The position numbers and the translations under genes are program-made. From Pirellulales bacterium (GTDB lineage: Bacteria; Planctomycetota; Planctomycetia; Pirellulales; JACPPG01): a DNA stretch of 64,000 nt. The DNA is taken from positions 56,830 through 120,829 of the forward strand of contig DASYDW010000056.1 of the NCBI GenBank assembly GCA_036499395.1, in the 5' to 3' direction. The notes under the pieces are model-generated. The model had not been told where the DNA came from. It saw only the letters and a list, made by a program, of their open reading frames with translations, and did not search any database. Of this stretch, positions 1 through 9,861 are shown piece by piece (within the stretch, counting starts at the first letter, position 1; the number at the start of each line of letters is the position of its first letter).

Positions 1-168
1 GCATGCGTCGCAAAGCATTGTCGTAATGCGATTTGTGAATGGTCAGTCTGTGTGGATTCGCGGATGCGCCCCAGCAACTACCCCCCCGTTTGTATGGTCT
101 CCAAATTAGCCGGCTTTCATATTTTTCCGGCTTTTGTCAGTTTCTTCGTATTTACTGAAATTATTTCG

Positions 169-197
169 TTGACTAACTGGTTCGGTTTAGGCAGAAT
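169..197 (+). promoter_or_regulatory. Predicted sigma-70-type promoter of the first PEP-CTERM gene
   Basis: TTGACT at 169-174 and CAGAAT at 192-197 are separated by 17 bases, about 60 bases before the start codon. The -10 box matches only four of six consensus bases. Bases 1-168 hold no gene I can support. Confidence 0.35.
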
Positions 198-257
198 GTG
201 CGGAACGGGGGCGAATTCTCGCCTAGTCCGAATTTTGGCATGTAGAAAGGGAAGCAA

Positions 258-1172
258 ATGAGAAGCAACATGGTTAAGTTCATCGCCGGCGTAGCCGGCA
301 TCTGCGCGCTGGCGACTTCTGGTCGCGCGATCGCAGCACCTGTGACTTACACAATCAATTCCGCGCTGAGCTCATTGCAGGTCAGCGTAGCCTCGCAGGG
401 AACCCCCCTGACCTATGCCCAGTTCACGGGCAGCGACACGGCGAGCCTGAGTGGCGCGTTGGGTGTCGACACAACGGGTGGCAACATCTCGATCAGCTCG
501 GCTCCGGGTTCGATCGCCTTCTCGTCGCAAAGCGGAATCTATCCGGATGCGGCTGGCGGAAATCCAGCGAACGGCACCACCAGCCCGTTGCCGGACCTCG
601 CCCCGAATGACCCGAACGTCGGCAACACCCAGACCGCCAACTACGGCTTGGTCCTGGTTGTTCCGGCTGATCCGACCGACCCCACTCAGATTTATAATCT
701 GAACACAGCCGCGATCGCCGGCTATGCCGCCATTGATTCGGCGCTGGCCAGCTTGAACGGCATGTCCGTCTTGACCGGTGGTACGTTTGACACCACGGGG
801 CTGACCGTCAGCACCGACGCCGGTAACCTGGATTACAACTTGAACGCCGGTAACGGCGACTTCAACCCGCCGGATCAGAACTTCCAGACCGGCACTGCGT
901 TCCAGAACGGCACGACGGGCATCGGTGGTAACAGCGGTAACATCGCTGGCGCCGCCAATGGCACGATCGTCACCGCCGGTGGCATCAGCACGTTGACTAT
1001 CCCCGTTTTCGTGGACGTCGTCGTGAACACCGGCCTGCTCGTGGTCGACGCGATCTTCTCCGGACAGATCGTCGCCACGGCCGTTGTCCCCGAACCCAGC
1101 AGCTTTGCTCTGGCTGGTCTCGGCTTGATCGCTCTGGTGCCGGCTGTTCGCCGTCGCCTGCGTAAGGCCTAA
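258..1172 (+). CDS. PEP-CTERM sorting domain protein
   Basis: A 304-residue secreted protein of unknown function. It begins with a signal peptide (about residues 1-26, ending at ALATSGRAIAA). The middle is Gly/Asn/Thr-rich, with no catalytic motif I recognise. Residues 277-304 form a PEP-CTERM tail: VPEPSSFALAG, a hydrophobic helix and the basic end RRRLRKA. Such tails are known to be handled by exosortases and tie proteins to the envelope or extracellular matrix; no exosortase gene lies in this window. The ATG at 258 follows the purine-rich AAAGGGAAG. The gene is monocistronic, with a promoter-like sequence upstream and a strong terminator downstream. The long antisense reading frame is a shadow. 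Confidence 0.85.
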   Translation: MRSNMVKFIAGVAGICALATSGRAIAAPVTYTINSALSSLQVSVASQGTPLTYAQFTGSDTASLSGALGVDTTGGNISISSAPGSIAFSSQSGIYPDAAGGNPANGTTSPLPDLAPNDPNVGNTQTANYGLVLVVPADPTDPTQIYNLNTAAIAGYAAIDSALASLNGMSVLTGGTFDTTGLTVSTDAGNLDYNLNAGNGDFNPPDQNFQTGTAFQNGTTGIGGNSGNIAGAANGTIVTAGGISTLTIPVFVDVVVNTGLLVVDAIFSGQIVATAVVPEPSSFALAGLGLIALVPAVRRRLRKA

Positions 1173-1212
1173 GTGTTCTGTAGAAGTCTTCTCTCGTTTG
1201 CTTGCCAATTAG

Positions 1213-1248
1213 AGCTGGCCCCTCGCCAAGGGGGCCAGCTTTTTTCTT
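1213..1248 (+). terminator. Rho-independent terminator of the PEP-CTERM gene
   Basis: A perfect 10-bp stem, AGCTGGCCCC (1213-1222) with GGGGCCAGCT (1231-1240), has an 8-base loop and is followed by a T-rich run. It lies 40 bases after the stop codon. This is the clearest intrinsic terminator in the window. Confidence 0.9.
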
Positions 1249-1416
1249 GCGCTGTTCGTCAAAGTTTCGGCGCCCAGATTGCTGCTATTCGCCCGATTCA
1301 CGCAGCGGAAATTTGCGATCCTGCGGCGCGGATGATACGATCCAAGTCTCGCCTGCGCGGCCACTTCCTGCGGTCGCCAACTGAGCTGCGCGTAGGGTTC
1401 TGGAGGGGAAGTCGCT

Positions 1417-2793
1417 ATGCTCGACCTGGTCGGTAAAGCTGCCGCGCACACGTGCGATGGTGTCACGCGCCGCGAATTCCTGCAGGCCGGCACGCTGTCG
1501 GCCGTCGGACTGGCACTGCCCGAATTAATGGCCGCCAAGGCACGCGGACGCGTGGCCGATGGCCACGACGAACGGGCTGTCATCATGATCTTCAACCTTG
1601 GCGCTCCCAGCCAGATCGACTGCTGGGACATGAAGCCCGAGGCGCCGGCCGAGATCCGTGGACCGTTCAAGCCGATCAAGACGAATGCCGCGGGCATCGA
1701 GATTTCGGAAATCTTCCCGCGCATGGCGCAGCACGCCGATAAGTACTCGCTGGTGCGGAGCTGCTTTCATACCGCCGCCGCGGTCCACGATACCGGTCAC
1801 CAGATGCTGCAAACGGGCCGGCTGTTCACCGGCGGCATCAACACGCCGCATGCGGGCTGCGCGCTGGCCTATCTGCGCGGGCGGAAATCGGATCTGCCGG
1901 CGCATGTCGTACTGCCCGAGCCGATGGGGCGCACCGGTGGCAACTTGCCGCACGGCCAGGACGCCGGCTTTCTGGGCAAGGCGCACGATCCGTTTGCCCT
2001 AATGGCCGATCCGTCGAAGCCGAATTTCCAGGTTCCTGACTTGCTGCCGCCGGCCACGATCGGCCAGGCGCGCCTCGATCGTCGCCGCCGCATGCGGACG
2101 GCCGTTGATGAGACGGTCAGCAAGTTCGAAGCGTCGGGCAACGAGCAACTGCTCGACAATAACTTCGAAGCGGCCTTTCGCCTGATGACAAGCGCTCAGG
2201 CGCGCGACGCGTTCGATCTCTCGAAAGAACCGCAGGCCCTGCGCGACCGCTATGGCATGACGCGCTTTGGACAATGCTGCTTGCTGGCCCGCCGCTTGAT
2301 CGAAGCGGGGGTCCGCTTCGTCACGATCAACACGTTTCTGACCGTGTTCGACGAGATCACCTGGGACATTCACGGCTCGAAGCCGTTCACCTCGATCGAA
2401 GGCATGCGCGACATCGTCGCCCCGATGTACGACCAGGCTTACAGCACACTGCTCGAGGATCTCACCGAGCGGGGCCTGCTCGGCAATACGCTGGTCTGCA
2501 ACTTGCAAGAATTCGGCCGCACGCCGCGCGTCAATCCGGCCGGCGGACGCGACCATTGGCCGCAATGCTGGACCAGCCACTTCGCCGGCGGCGGTGTGCA
2601 AGGGGGCCGCGTCGTGGGACGTAGCGATGCCATTGGTGGCGTGCCCGCCGAGCGCCCCGTCGACCCGCCCGAGATCGTGGGCACCATTTACCGCAGCCTG
2701 GGGCTGGACCTGGAAACCAAGCTCCCCGGTCCGCAAGGACGGCCGTTCCCGCTGGTCGACTTCGGCAAGCATGAAATCAAAGAGCTCTTCTAA
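1417..2793 (+). CDS. DUF1501 domain-containing protein (Tat-exported)
   Basis: A 458-residue DUF1501 protein, a family expanded in planctomycetes and related to alkaline-phosphatase/sulfatase-fold enzymes; no reaction is established. The N-terminus has a twin-arginine signal, TRREFLQAG followed by a hydrophobic stretch to about residue 40, so it is probably exported folded. Family landmarks visible are FNLGAPSQIDCWDMKP near the start of the mature protein, the RSCFHTAAAVHDTGHQ segment and the C-terminal EFGRTPRVN...GRDHWP block. The ATG follows GAGGGGAAG. Its stop overlaps the start of the DUF1549/DUF1553 gene by one base, so the two are translationally coupled, the usual arrangement for this pair. 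Confidence 0.9.
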   Translation: MLDLVGKAAAHTCDGVTRREFLQAGTLSAVGLALPELMAAKARGRVADGHDERAVIMIFNLGAPSQIDCWDMKPEAPAEIRGPFKPIKTNAAGIEISEIFPRMAQHADKYSLVRSCFHTAAAVHDTGHQMLQTGRLFTGGINTPHAGCALAYLRGRKSDLPAHVVLPEPMGRTGGNLPHGQDAGFLGKAHDPFALMADPSKPNFQVPDLLPPATIGQARLDRRRRMRTAVDETVSKFEASGNEQLLDNNFEAAFRLMTSAQARDAFDLSKEPQALRDRYGMTRFGQCCLLARRLIEAGVRFVTINTFLTVFDEITWDIHGSKPFTSIEGMRDIVAPMYDQAYSTLLEDLTERGLLGNTLVCNLQEFGRTPRVNPAGGRDHWPQCWTSHFAGGGVQGGRVVGRSDAIGGVPAERPVDPPEIVGTIYRSLGLDLETKLPGPQGRPFPLVDFGKHEIKELF

Positions 2794-5294
2794 TGGCGCT
2801 ATCGACGGCCTGGAAAACAATCGAGCGGGCCGATACGTCGCGCCGCCGGTTCATCACGATTTCGCGCGTGACGCTGCTGCTCGCTGGCAGCCTGGCATCT
2901 GCACTGAATTATCCGGCGATCGCTCGCGCCGCCGACACGATCGCTGTGCTACCCGCGGAGATTGCAGTGCGCGGGCCCGAGGCGCGGCAGCAACTGCTGG
3001 TCGAACGTAGCCGCAACGGCCAGTTCGTGGGGCAGGTCGCTGCCGAGATATCGTTCGCAAGCAGCAATCCGCAGGTCGTGACTGTCGAAAGCGGCGTCCT
3101 TCATCCAAAGGCCAATGGCGAAGCCACGATCACGGCCTCGGTCGACGGCGCCACGTCCACGGCGCACATCATTGTCACCGACATGGACAAACCATTCGAG
3201 TGGAGCTTCCGCAATCACGTCGAGTCGGTGTTTGCCAAGACAGGTTGTAATTCCGGCGCTTGCCACGGGGCGCTGGCGGGCAAAAACGGTTTCAAGCTTT
3301 CGTTGCGCGGGTACGATCCCGAAGGGGATTTCACCACGCTCACACGCCAGGCGCGCGGCCGACGCATGGTACCCACCGACCCAGGCCGCAGCTTGCTACT
3401 GACCAAGCCGTCTGGCGCTGTGCCGCACAAGGGCGGGCTGCGCTTCTCGCCTGACTCACTCGAATACCGGGTGCTGTCGGAATGGATCGCCGTGGGCGCG
3501 CCCGGCCCACAGGCGTCAGATCCGCGCGTGGAACGGATCGAGGTGCTCCCGGCGGGCGTCGTGCTGAAGCCGGGGGACAAGCAACAATTTCTGGTACGTG
3601 CTTATTTCACCGATGGCCATCAGGAAGACGTCACACGGTGGGTCAAGTTCACCTCAGCCAATGAATCGGTAGCGCAAATCGACGACGCGGGCCTGGTCAG
3701 CGTCGTGGGGCATGGCGAAGGAGTGCTGACCGCCTGGTACGCCAGCCGCGTGGCGGTCTCGTCGGTCAGCGCACCGTACGAAAAACCGATCGCGGCCGAC
3801 GTCTTTGCCTCGGCACCGCGGCGCAATTTCATTGATGAGCTGGTGCTGGCCAAGCTCGAAAGCCTGAACATTCCCCCATCGCCCCGCGCCGAAGATACCG
3901 AATTTTTGCGTCGCGCGTACGTCGACACGATCGGCGTGTTGCCGACCGCAGATGAAACGCGCGCGTTTCTGGCGGATACCGCGACCGACAAGCGCGACAA
4001 GCTGATCGAATCGCTGCTAGCGCGCCCTGAGTTTATCGACTATTGGGCCTACAAATGGTCCGATCTGTTGCTGGTCAATGGCGACAAGCTGCGCACGCCG
4101 GCCTTGTGGTCTTACTACACGTGGATTCGCAACCAAGTCGAAGCGAACACTCCCTGGGACGAATTCGTGCGGCAGATCGTCACGGCCAAGGGGAGCACGC
4201 TGGAGAACGGCGCCTCGAACTATTACATTCTGCACGGCGACCCTCTCGACCTGGCCGAGACCACCAGCGTGGCCTTCCTGGGCATGTCGATCAATTGCGC
4301 TCGCTGCCACAATCATCCGCTGGAAAAGTGGACCAACAGTCAGTATTTCGCGTTTGCGAATCTGTTCGCGCGCGTTCGCACGAAGAGCATGCCGGGCGAA
4401 GGAAACCTGATCGTCTATCACGATTCGTCGGGCGAATTGATTCAACCGCTCACCGGCAAACCGCAGCCGCCGGCACCGCTTGACGGGACGGCGCTCACGA
4501 ACGCTTCGACCGAGGATCGCCGCCTGGCGCTCGCCGCTTGGCTGGTCGCACCGGAAAATCCCTATTTCAGCCGTTCGATCACGAATCGCGTGTGGGCGAA
4601 TTTCTTCGGCGTCGGCCTGGTCGAAAAGGTCGACGACATGCGCCTCACCAATCCGGCCAGCAACGAGCAATTGCTGGTCGCCGCGGCCCGCCATCTGGCC
4701 GACAACCGCTACGATTTGAAGGCGCTGATGCGGACGATCCTGCAATCCAATACGTATCAGCGTACTAGCCGACCGCTGCCCGAGAACACGGGCGACGAAC
4801 GATTCTATTCGCATTATTATCCCAAGCGTTTGATGGCCGAGGTGCTGCTGGATGCCATGTCGCAGGTGTCCGGCGCGGCCACCGAGTTTGCCGGCTATCC
4901 GGCAGGCTGGCGGGCCATGCAGTTGCCCGATTCCAATGTGGCCTCTTACTTCTTGAAGGCGTTCGGCCGGCCCGAGCGGATCACGACCTGCGAATGCGAA
5001 CGAAATGCCGAACCCAGCGTGGTGCAAGTGCTGCACATCGCCAACGGCAACTCGCTGAACGACAAGCTGCAATCGTCGACGAACGACATTTCGAAATTGC
5101 TTGCAGAAAATGCCGCCGACGACAAGCTGCTAGAAGGTCTGTTTCTGGCGGCGCTGTCGCGTTACCCGACCGACGCAGAAAAAACCAAGATCCTGCCCGA
5201 GCTGGCTGCGACCAGCGCCGCGGACAAGCGTCAGGCGGTCGAGGATTTGTACTGGAGCGTGCTCAGCAGTACCGAGTTCCTCTTTAATCATTGA
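2793..5294 (+). CDS. DUF1549/DUF1553 protein with Ig-like domains and two heme-type motifs
   Basis: An 833-residue exported protein of the planctomycete PSCyt2/PSD1 type. The N-terminus SRRRFITISRV plus hydrophobic stretch resembles a Tat signal. Bacterial Ig-like (BIG2-type) segments surround an unusual C-x4-C-H motif at residues 152-158 (CNSGACH). DUF1549 follows (about 345-525, FIDELVLAKL...), with a canonical CARCH at 502-506, then DUF1553 (about 560-830, SITNRVWANFFG). The family is taken to be secreted and heme-bearing, with unproven roles in polymer breakdown. It starts inside the stop codon of the DUF1501 gene and is followed by the cytochrome-WD40 gene, forming a three-gene cassette. 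Confidence 0.88.
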   Translation: MALSTAWKTIERADTSRRRFITISRVTLLLAGSLASALNYPAIARAADTIAVLPAEIAVRGPEARQQLLVERSRNGQFVGQVAAEISFASSNPQVVTVESGVLHPKANGEATITASVDGATSTAHIIVTDMDKPFEWSFRNHVESVFAKTGCNSGACHGALAGKNGFKLSLRGYDPEGDFTTLTRQARGRRMVPTDPGRSLLLTKPSGAVPHKGGLRFSPDSLEYRVLSEWIAVGAPGPQASDPRVERIEVLPAGVVLKPGDKQQFLVRAYFTDGHQEDVTRWVKFTSANESVAQIDDAGLVSVVGHGEGVLTAWYASRVAVSSVSAPYEKPIAADVFASAPRRNFIDELVLAKLESLNIPPSPRAEDTEFLRRAYVDTIGVLPTADETRAFLADTATDKRDKLIESLLARPEFIDYWAYKWSDLLLVNGDKLRTPALWSYYTWIRNQVEANTPWDEFVRQIVTAKGSTLENGASNYYILHGDPLDLAETTSVAFLGMSINCARCHNHPLEKWTNSQYFAFANLFARVRTKSMPGEGNLIVYHDSSGELIQPLTGKPQPPAPLDGTALTNASTEDRRLALAAWLVAPENPYFSRSITNRVWANFFGVGLVEKVDDMRLTNPASNEQLLVAAARHLADNRYDLKALMRTILQSNTYQRTSRPLPENTGDERFYSHYYPKRLMAEVLLDAMSQVSGAATEFAGYPAGWRAMQLPDSNVASYFLKAFGRPERITTCECERNAEPSVVQVLHIANGNSLNDKLQSSTNDISKLLAENAADDKLLEGLFLAALSRYPTDAEKTKILPELAATSAADKRQAVEDLYWSVLSSTEFLFNH

Positions 5295-5353
5295 CCTTCT
5301 CATATCTGAAATTTAAACATCGACGCGATCGCGCTTGTGCGGTCGAGATCCTC

Positions 5354-8300
5354 ATGCACCTAAGCGATCGTTTAACGACGAGCTGGCTGTTGGCCGTGGC
5401 GATTTTGGCAATGACCGGCACTGCCACGCGCGCCGACGACGCGCCGGTCGCCGTCGCGCAGCAGGACGCGAAGGCGGCGGCGAAGGAACCTGAGTTCAAC
5501 ACTCATATCGCGCCGCTTTTCAAGAAGTACTGCCTGGGTTGCCACAACGCCGACGATGCGGAACACGATCTCGTTCTGGAGACGCATGAAAGCCTGTTGA
5601 AAGGGGGCAAAGCCGGTGCGGCGATTGTGCCGGGCCAGGGCGATGCGAGCCGTCTGCTGTTGATGCTCGACGGACGTGCCAAGCCCGCCATGCCGCCTGA
5701 AGGAAACGAAGGGCCCACGCCGGCCGAGATCGCGCTGGTGAAGTCCTGGATCGATGCCGGTGCCAAGGGCCCCACTGGCGCGGCGCCTGACCCAACACTG
5801 TTGGTCACCCCCAAGGTCGCATTGCGTGGTACGCCGCGCCGGCAGATCAATGCCGTGGCCATCTCACCGGACGGTAAGCTGGCGGCGCTCGCCGGTTACG
5901 CCGAGATCCGCTTGATCGCGACCGACAGCCGGGCGACGGTCCGCAAATTCTCGGGACATCGCGGCAATGTAACGGACGTGGAATTCTCGAAGGACGGTGC
6001 CCGGCTCCTCTCGGCAGCCGGTGAGGCGGGCCTCTTCGGCGAAGCAATCGTGTGGAACGTGGCCGACGGTGCGCCGCTGCGAAAGATTGTCGGCCATCGT
6101 GACAGCCTTTATGCCGCGACGGCCAGCCCTGAAGGCCAATTGATCGCCACCGGCGGCTATGACCAGCAGATCAAGCTGTGGGACGCCGCCAGCGGTGAAT
6201 TGGTGCGCACCTTGGCCGGCCACAATGGCGCGGTCTACGATCTGGCATTCAGCCCGAACGGAAAATTGCTGGCCAGCGCCAGCGCCGATCGATCGGTGAA
6301 ATTATGGGAAGTGTCGACCGGCGAACGGCTGGACACCTTCGGCCAGCCACTGAAGGAACTTTACACCGTGGCCTTCGCGCCGGACGGTAAGCACGTCGTG
6401 GCCGGCGGCGTCGATAATCGCATTCGCGTCTGGCAGATCAGTGATTCGGCCAAAGAGGGAACCAATCCGCTGGTCTATACGCGCTTCGCGCACGAAGGGG
6501 CCGTCATCAAGCTGGCCTACTCGCCCGACGGCAAATGGCTAACCAGCGCTGCCGAAGATCGCACGTTGAAGGTATGGGACGCGGCGACGTATCTCGAAAA
6601 GCGTGAGCTCGAAGCGCAGCCCGACTGGGCCGGCGCCCTGGCCATCGCGCCGGACAACAAAACGCTGCTCGCCGGGCGCCTGGATGGCAGTGTCGGCTTC
6701 TACGACGTCACGACCGGCGATCGCATTCCGCTTCCGAAGCCCGAGATCACGGCGCTTGAGCCGCGCGGCGTCGAGCGAGGAACAACAACGCGCGTTCGCA
6801 TCGTCGGCAAGAATCTGCTCGAACCGACGGCCGTCAAGTTCGATCGTGGGCAGTTCACTTCCACGATCGTTCCGCAGGATGCCGACACGGCCCGCGCAGA
6901 CGAATTATGGGTCGACATCGTGCCGGCTGCCGATACGCCGCGGGGGCGTTATCAGTTGTCCCTCACGACCAGTGGGGGCGACAGCGGACAACTGTCGATC
7001 GAGGTCGACAATTTACCGCAACGAGTCGAAGCCGAGCCCAATGCGACTGTTGCTGCCGTCGCGCCGCTGGCGCTGCCTGCCTGTGTGTGGGGCACGCTGG
7101 CCACGATGGGGGACGTCGATCATGTCACGTTCGATGCCCGGGCCGGCCAAACGATTGTCGTCGATCTGGCCGCCAAGTCGCTTGGCTCGAAGTTGAACGG
7201 CCTGCTCTCGATACTTGACCCGGCGGGGCATGTCGTCGCGGCGAGCAATGATTTCAACGACGAGTCCGATCCACTGCTGGCATACCGCATTCCCGCCGAC
7301 GGACGTTACGCGATCCGCGTGCGCGACCTGGCGCTGGCCGGTTCGGATAAGCACTTCTATCGCTTGGCGCTCGGCGAGCTGCCGTACGTGACCGCCGCCT
7401 TCCCGCTAAGCGTCGCCGTGGGGAGCGAGCGTGACGTTCAATTGATCGGCTACAACCTGCCCGCCGATAGCCGCGTGAAGATCGCGGCCGAGAAGCCGGG
7501 AGACGTGGATGTGCCACTGGATGCCAATCGCTTCCGCAGCCGCGAGGGATTGAAAGTGCTGGTTTCCGACACGGCCGAGATCGTCGAGGTGGAACCGAAC
7601 GATCATCCGGCGCAGGCCACAACGCTTGTCGTTCCCGGCGTCGCCGGAGGTCGCATTGGGGCAAGCGAGGATGCGGCGGCAACGGACACGGACCTGTACC
7701 GCTTCGAGGCGCGCAAGAGGCAAACGTGGATTGTCGAGGTCGAGGCGGCGCGTCGTAAAAGCCCGCTGGACGCAAAGCTGGAAATCCTGGACGCCCAGGG
7801 GCAACCGGTCCCCCGGCTCGTTTTGCAAGCGGTGCGTGATTCTTATCTGGAGTTCCGCCCCATCGACTCGATCGGGGCTGGCTTCCGTGCCAAGAGTTGG
7901 GAAGAGATGGAGCTGAACGAATACATCTACTTGCAAGGCGAGGTGTGCAAGGTCTTCCGCATGCCACAGGGACCGGATTCGGAAATGCTGATGTACACGT
8001 CGGCTGGCAAACGACGCGGTTACTTCGATACCAGCGCCCGCGCCCATCCGCTCGATGAGAGTATTTACACGGTTGTCCCGCATGCCATTGACGCCAAGCT
8101 GGTGTCGACCGGCTTGCCCGTTTTCACGATCAATTACGAAAACGATGACGACGGCGATCGCAAGCTGGGACGTGATTCGCGATTGACCTTTACCGCGCCG
8201 GTCGACGGAACTTACGTGGTACGAGTGAGCGACGTGCGCGGACTGGGCGGCGACATGTTCGGCTATCGACTGATTGTCCGGCCGCCGCATCACGACTTTC

Positions 8301-8968
8301 AGGTGCGCGTCAACGAGCGCGATATCAGTGTGCCTGCCGGCAGCGGACAGCGACTGACGTTCGCGGCTGACCGTAGCGATGGTTTCGACGGCGAAATCAT
8401 GATCGAGGCCGCCGGCCTGCCCGCCGGTTTCACTCTCTCAACGCCGACCGTGATCCAGGCCGGTCATAACGAGGCGCGAGCCGTGGTTAACGCTGCGCCG
8501 GATGCCGTGAAGCCCACGGACGAAGCCCTGGCCGCGATCAAGATCACGGCCAAGGCCAAGATCGACGGCGCTTGGGTCGAGAAACCGGTCGCCGCACCGA
8601 AGCTGGCTCCGGCCGCTAAACCAAAGATCATTGTCCACCTGGAACCGGCCGAGCTCACGATTGCCCCGGGCACGACCGTTACAGCTCTGTTGAAGATCGA
8701 GCGCAACGGCTACGACGAACTAGCCAACTTCGACGTCGACAATCTGCCGCACGGCGTGATCGTCGATAACATCGGGCTTAACGGCGTGTTGATCCGGGCC
8801 GGTGAGACCGAGCGGCAGATCTTCTTGACCGCGGCCAAATGGGTCCCCGATTCGAGCCGCCAAATTCAGGCCGTGGCAAATGCCGCCGGAATTCAGGCTT
8901 CACGTCCGATCACGCTGCAAGTTCGCCGCCCGGCGACCGTGGCCAATGCTTCGGGTGGTGAAGAATAA
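5354..8968 (+). CDS. Planctomycete cytochrome c / WD40 repeat / pre-peptidase C-terminal protein
   Basis: A 1204-residue secreted multidomain protein. A signal peptide (to about residue 28, TATRADD) leads to a PSCyt1-type domain with CLGCH at residues 60-64. About seven WD40 repeats follow (residues 165-460; examples include KLWDAASGELVRTLAGHNG), then bacterial pre-peptidase C-terminal-type beta domains and Ig-like segments. The reading frame opens at a TTG overlapping the upstream stop, but the ATG at 5354 directly precedes the signal peptide, so I chose it. Probably co-transcribed with the two genes before it. Likely role, by inference: surface-attached electron transfer or scaffolding for the cassette. 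Confidence 0.85.
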   Translation: MHLSDRLTTSWLLAVAILAMTGTATRADDAPVAVAQQDAKAAAKEPEFNTHIAPLFKKYCLGCHNADDAEHDLVLETHESLLKGGKAGAAIVPGQGDASRLLLMLDGRAKPAMPPEGNEGPTPAEIALVKSWIDAGAKGPTGAAPDPTLLVTPKVALRGTPRRQINAVAISPDGKLAALAGYAEIRLIATDSRATVRKFSGHRGNVTDVEFSKDGARLLSAAGEAGLFGEAIVWNVADGAPLRKIVGHRDSLYAATASPEGQLIATGGYDQQIKLWDAASGELVRTLAGHNGAVYDLAFSPNGKLLASASADRSVKLWEVSTGERLDTFGQPLKELYTVAFAPDGKHVVAGGVDNRIRVWQISDSAKEGTNPLVYTRFAHEGAVIKLAYSPDGKWLTSAAEDRTLKVWDAATYLEKRELEAQPDWAGALAIAPDNKTLLAGRLDGSVGFYDVTTGDRIPLPKPEITALEPRGVERGTTTRVRIVGKNLLEPTAVKFDRGQFTSTIVPQDADTARADELWVDIVPAADTPRGRYQLSLTTSGGDSGQLSIEVDNLPQRVEAEPNATVAAVAPLALPACVWGTLATMGDVDHVTFDARAGQTIVVDLAAKSLGSKLNGLLSILDPAGHVVAASNDFNDESDPLLAYRIPADGRYAIRVRDLALAGSDKHFYRLALGELPYVTAAFPLSVAVGSERDVQLIGYNLPADSRVKIAAEKPGDVDVPLDANRFRSREGLKVLVSDTAEIVEVEPNDHPAQATTLVVPGVAGGRIGASEDAAATDTDLYRFEARKRQTWIVEVEAARRKSPLDAKLEILDAQGQPVPRLVLQAVRDSYLEFRPIDSIGAGFRAKSWEEMELNEYIYLQGEVCKVFRMPQGPDSEMLMYTSAGKRRGYFDTSARAHPLDESIYTVVPHAIDAKLVSTGLPVFTINYENDDDGDRKLGRDSRLTFTAPVDGTYVVRVSDVRGLGGDMFGYRLIVRPPHHDFQVRVNERDISVPAGSGQRLTFAADRSDGFDGEIMIEAAGLPAGFTLSTPTVIQAGHNEARAVVNAAPDAVKPTDEALAAIKITAKAKIDGAWVEKPVAAPKLAPAAKPKIIVHLEPAELTIAPGTTVTALLKIERNGYDELANFDVDNLPHGVIVDNIGLNGVLIRAGETERQIFLTAAKWVPDSSRQIQAVANAAGIQASRPITLQVRRPATVANASGGEE

Positions 8969-8991
8969 TCGCTGCGTGTCCCGCGAAGCGT

Positions 8992-9756
8992 TTAGCCGTT
9001 TACCGAGTAGCCGCCGTCTACCGTGATCGCTGCGCCGGTGACAAATTGTGAGGCCGGCCCCCCCAGGTACACCGCGATGCCGGCAAAGTCGGCCGGGTCG
9101 CCCCAGCGTGCAGCAGGCGTGCGAGCCAGCACGCGCTCGTGCAGCCCCGCGACTTGCTTCCGCCCCCGCCTGGTTAGATCGGTATCGATCCACCCCGGCA
9201 ACACGGCGTTAACCTGAATGTTGTCTTTGGCCCAGGCAATGGCGAGCGCCTTGCTCAATTGAACGATCCCTCCTTTGCTCGCCGAATACGCTGGTGCGAA
9301 GGGGATGCCGAAGATCGACGTCATGGAACCGATGTTGATGATCTTGCCGCCGCCGGCGCGACACATCGCGGGATAAGCCGCCTGCGAGCAGATGAAGGCG
9401 CCCGTCAGGTTGATCGTCATCACGTTGTTCCATTCGGCGAGCGTGTAATCCTCGGGCTGCTTGCGAATGTTGATGCCTGCGTTGTTGACCAGAATATCGA
9501 TTCGGCCAAACTGCTGAACGGCCTTATCGACCATCGCCTTGCAGGACGCTTCGTCAGCGACGTCGACTTCGACCGCCACGGCGTCGGTGCCGACGGCTTT
9601 CAGTTCCGTGACGGCCGCTTCACTCTTGGCAGCATCGCGTGCGGCGACAACGATTCGCGCTCCGGCCTCGGCTAGCCCCTTGGCCATCCCCAGCCCGATA
9701 CCGCCATTACCACCAGTGACTAGCGCCACGCGTCCGCTCAGATCGAACAGTTTCAT
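8992..9756 (-). CDS. SDR family oxidoreductase
   Basis: A 254-residue classical short-chain dehydrogenase/reductase, a cytoplasmic NAD(P)-dependent enzyme. It has the Rossmann glycine motif TGGNGGIG near residue 15, NNAG near residue 90, a serine in the GSMTS segment near 142, and the catalytic YSASK tetrad near 157. The C-terminus, GAAITVDGGYSVNG, is typical of the FabG / 2-deoxy-gluconate dehydrogenase side of the family. The substrate cannot be named. It is convergent with the WD40 gene, separated by 23 bases. Confidence 0.9.
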   Translation of the reverse strand: MKLFDLSGRVALVTGGNGGIGLGMAKGLAEAGARIVVAARDAAKSEAAVTELKAVGTDAVAVEVDVADEASCKAMVDKAVQQFGRIDILVNNAGINIRKQPEDYTLAEWNNVMTINLTGAFICSQAAYPAMCRAGGGKIINIGSMTSIFGIPFAPAYSASKGGIVQLSKALAIAWAKDNIQVNAVLPGWIDTDLTRRGRKQVAGLHERVLARTPAARWGDPADFAGIAVYLGGPASQFVTGAAITVDGGYSVNG

Positions 9757-9861
9757 GCGTTCAATTCTCTTTAATAGGGTGCCGTGCGGGCAGCAACGGT
9801 TGCCTAATGGCGTGGATCGCTGCTGATGGCACGATTGGATAGGTGTTTTGGAACCCGCACT

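Noticed and set aside
52..261. 69-codon frame at the left edge
   Set aside because: No ribosome site and AT-richer composition; it covers the promoter region of the PEP-CTERM gene.
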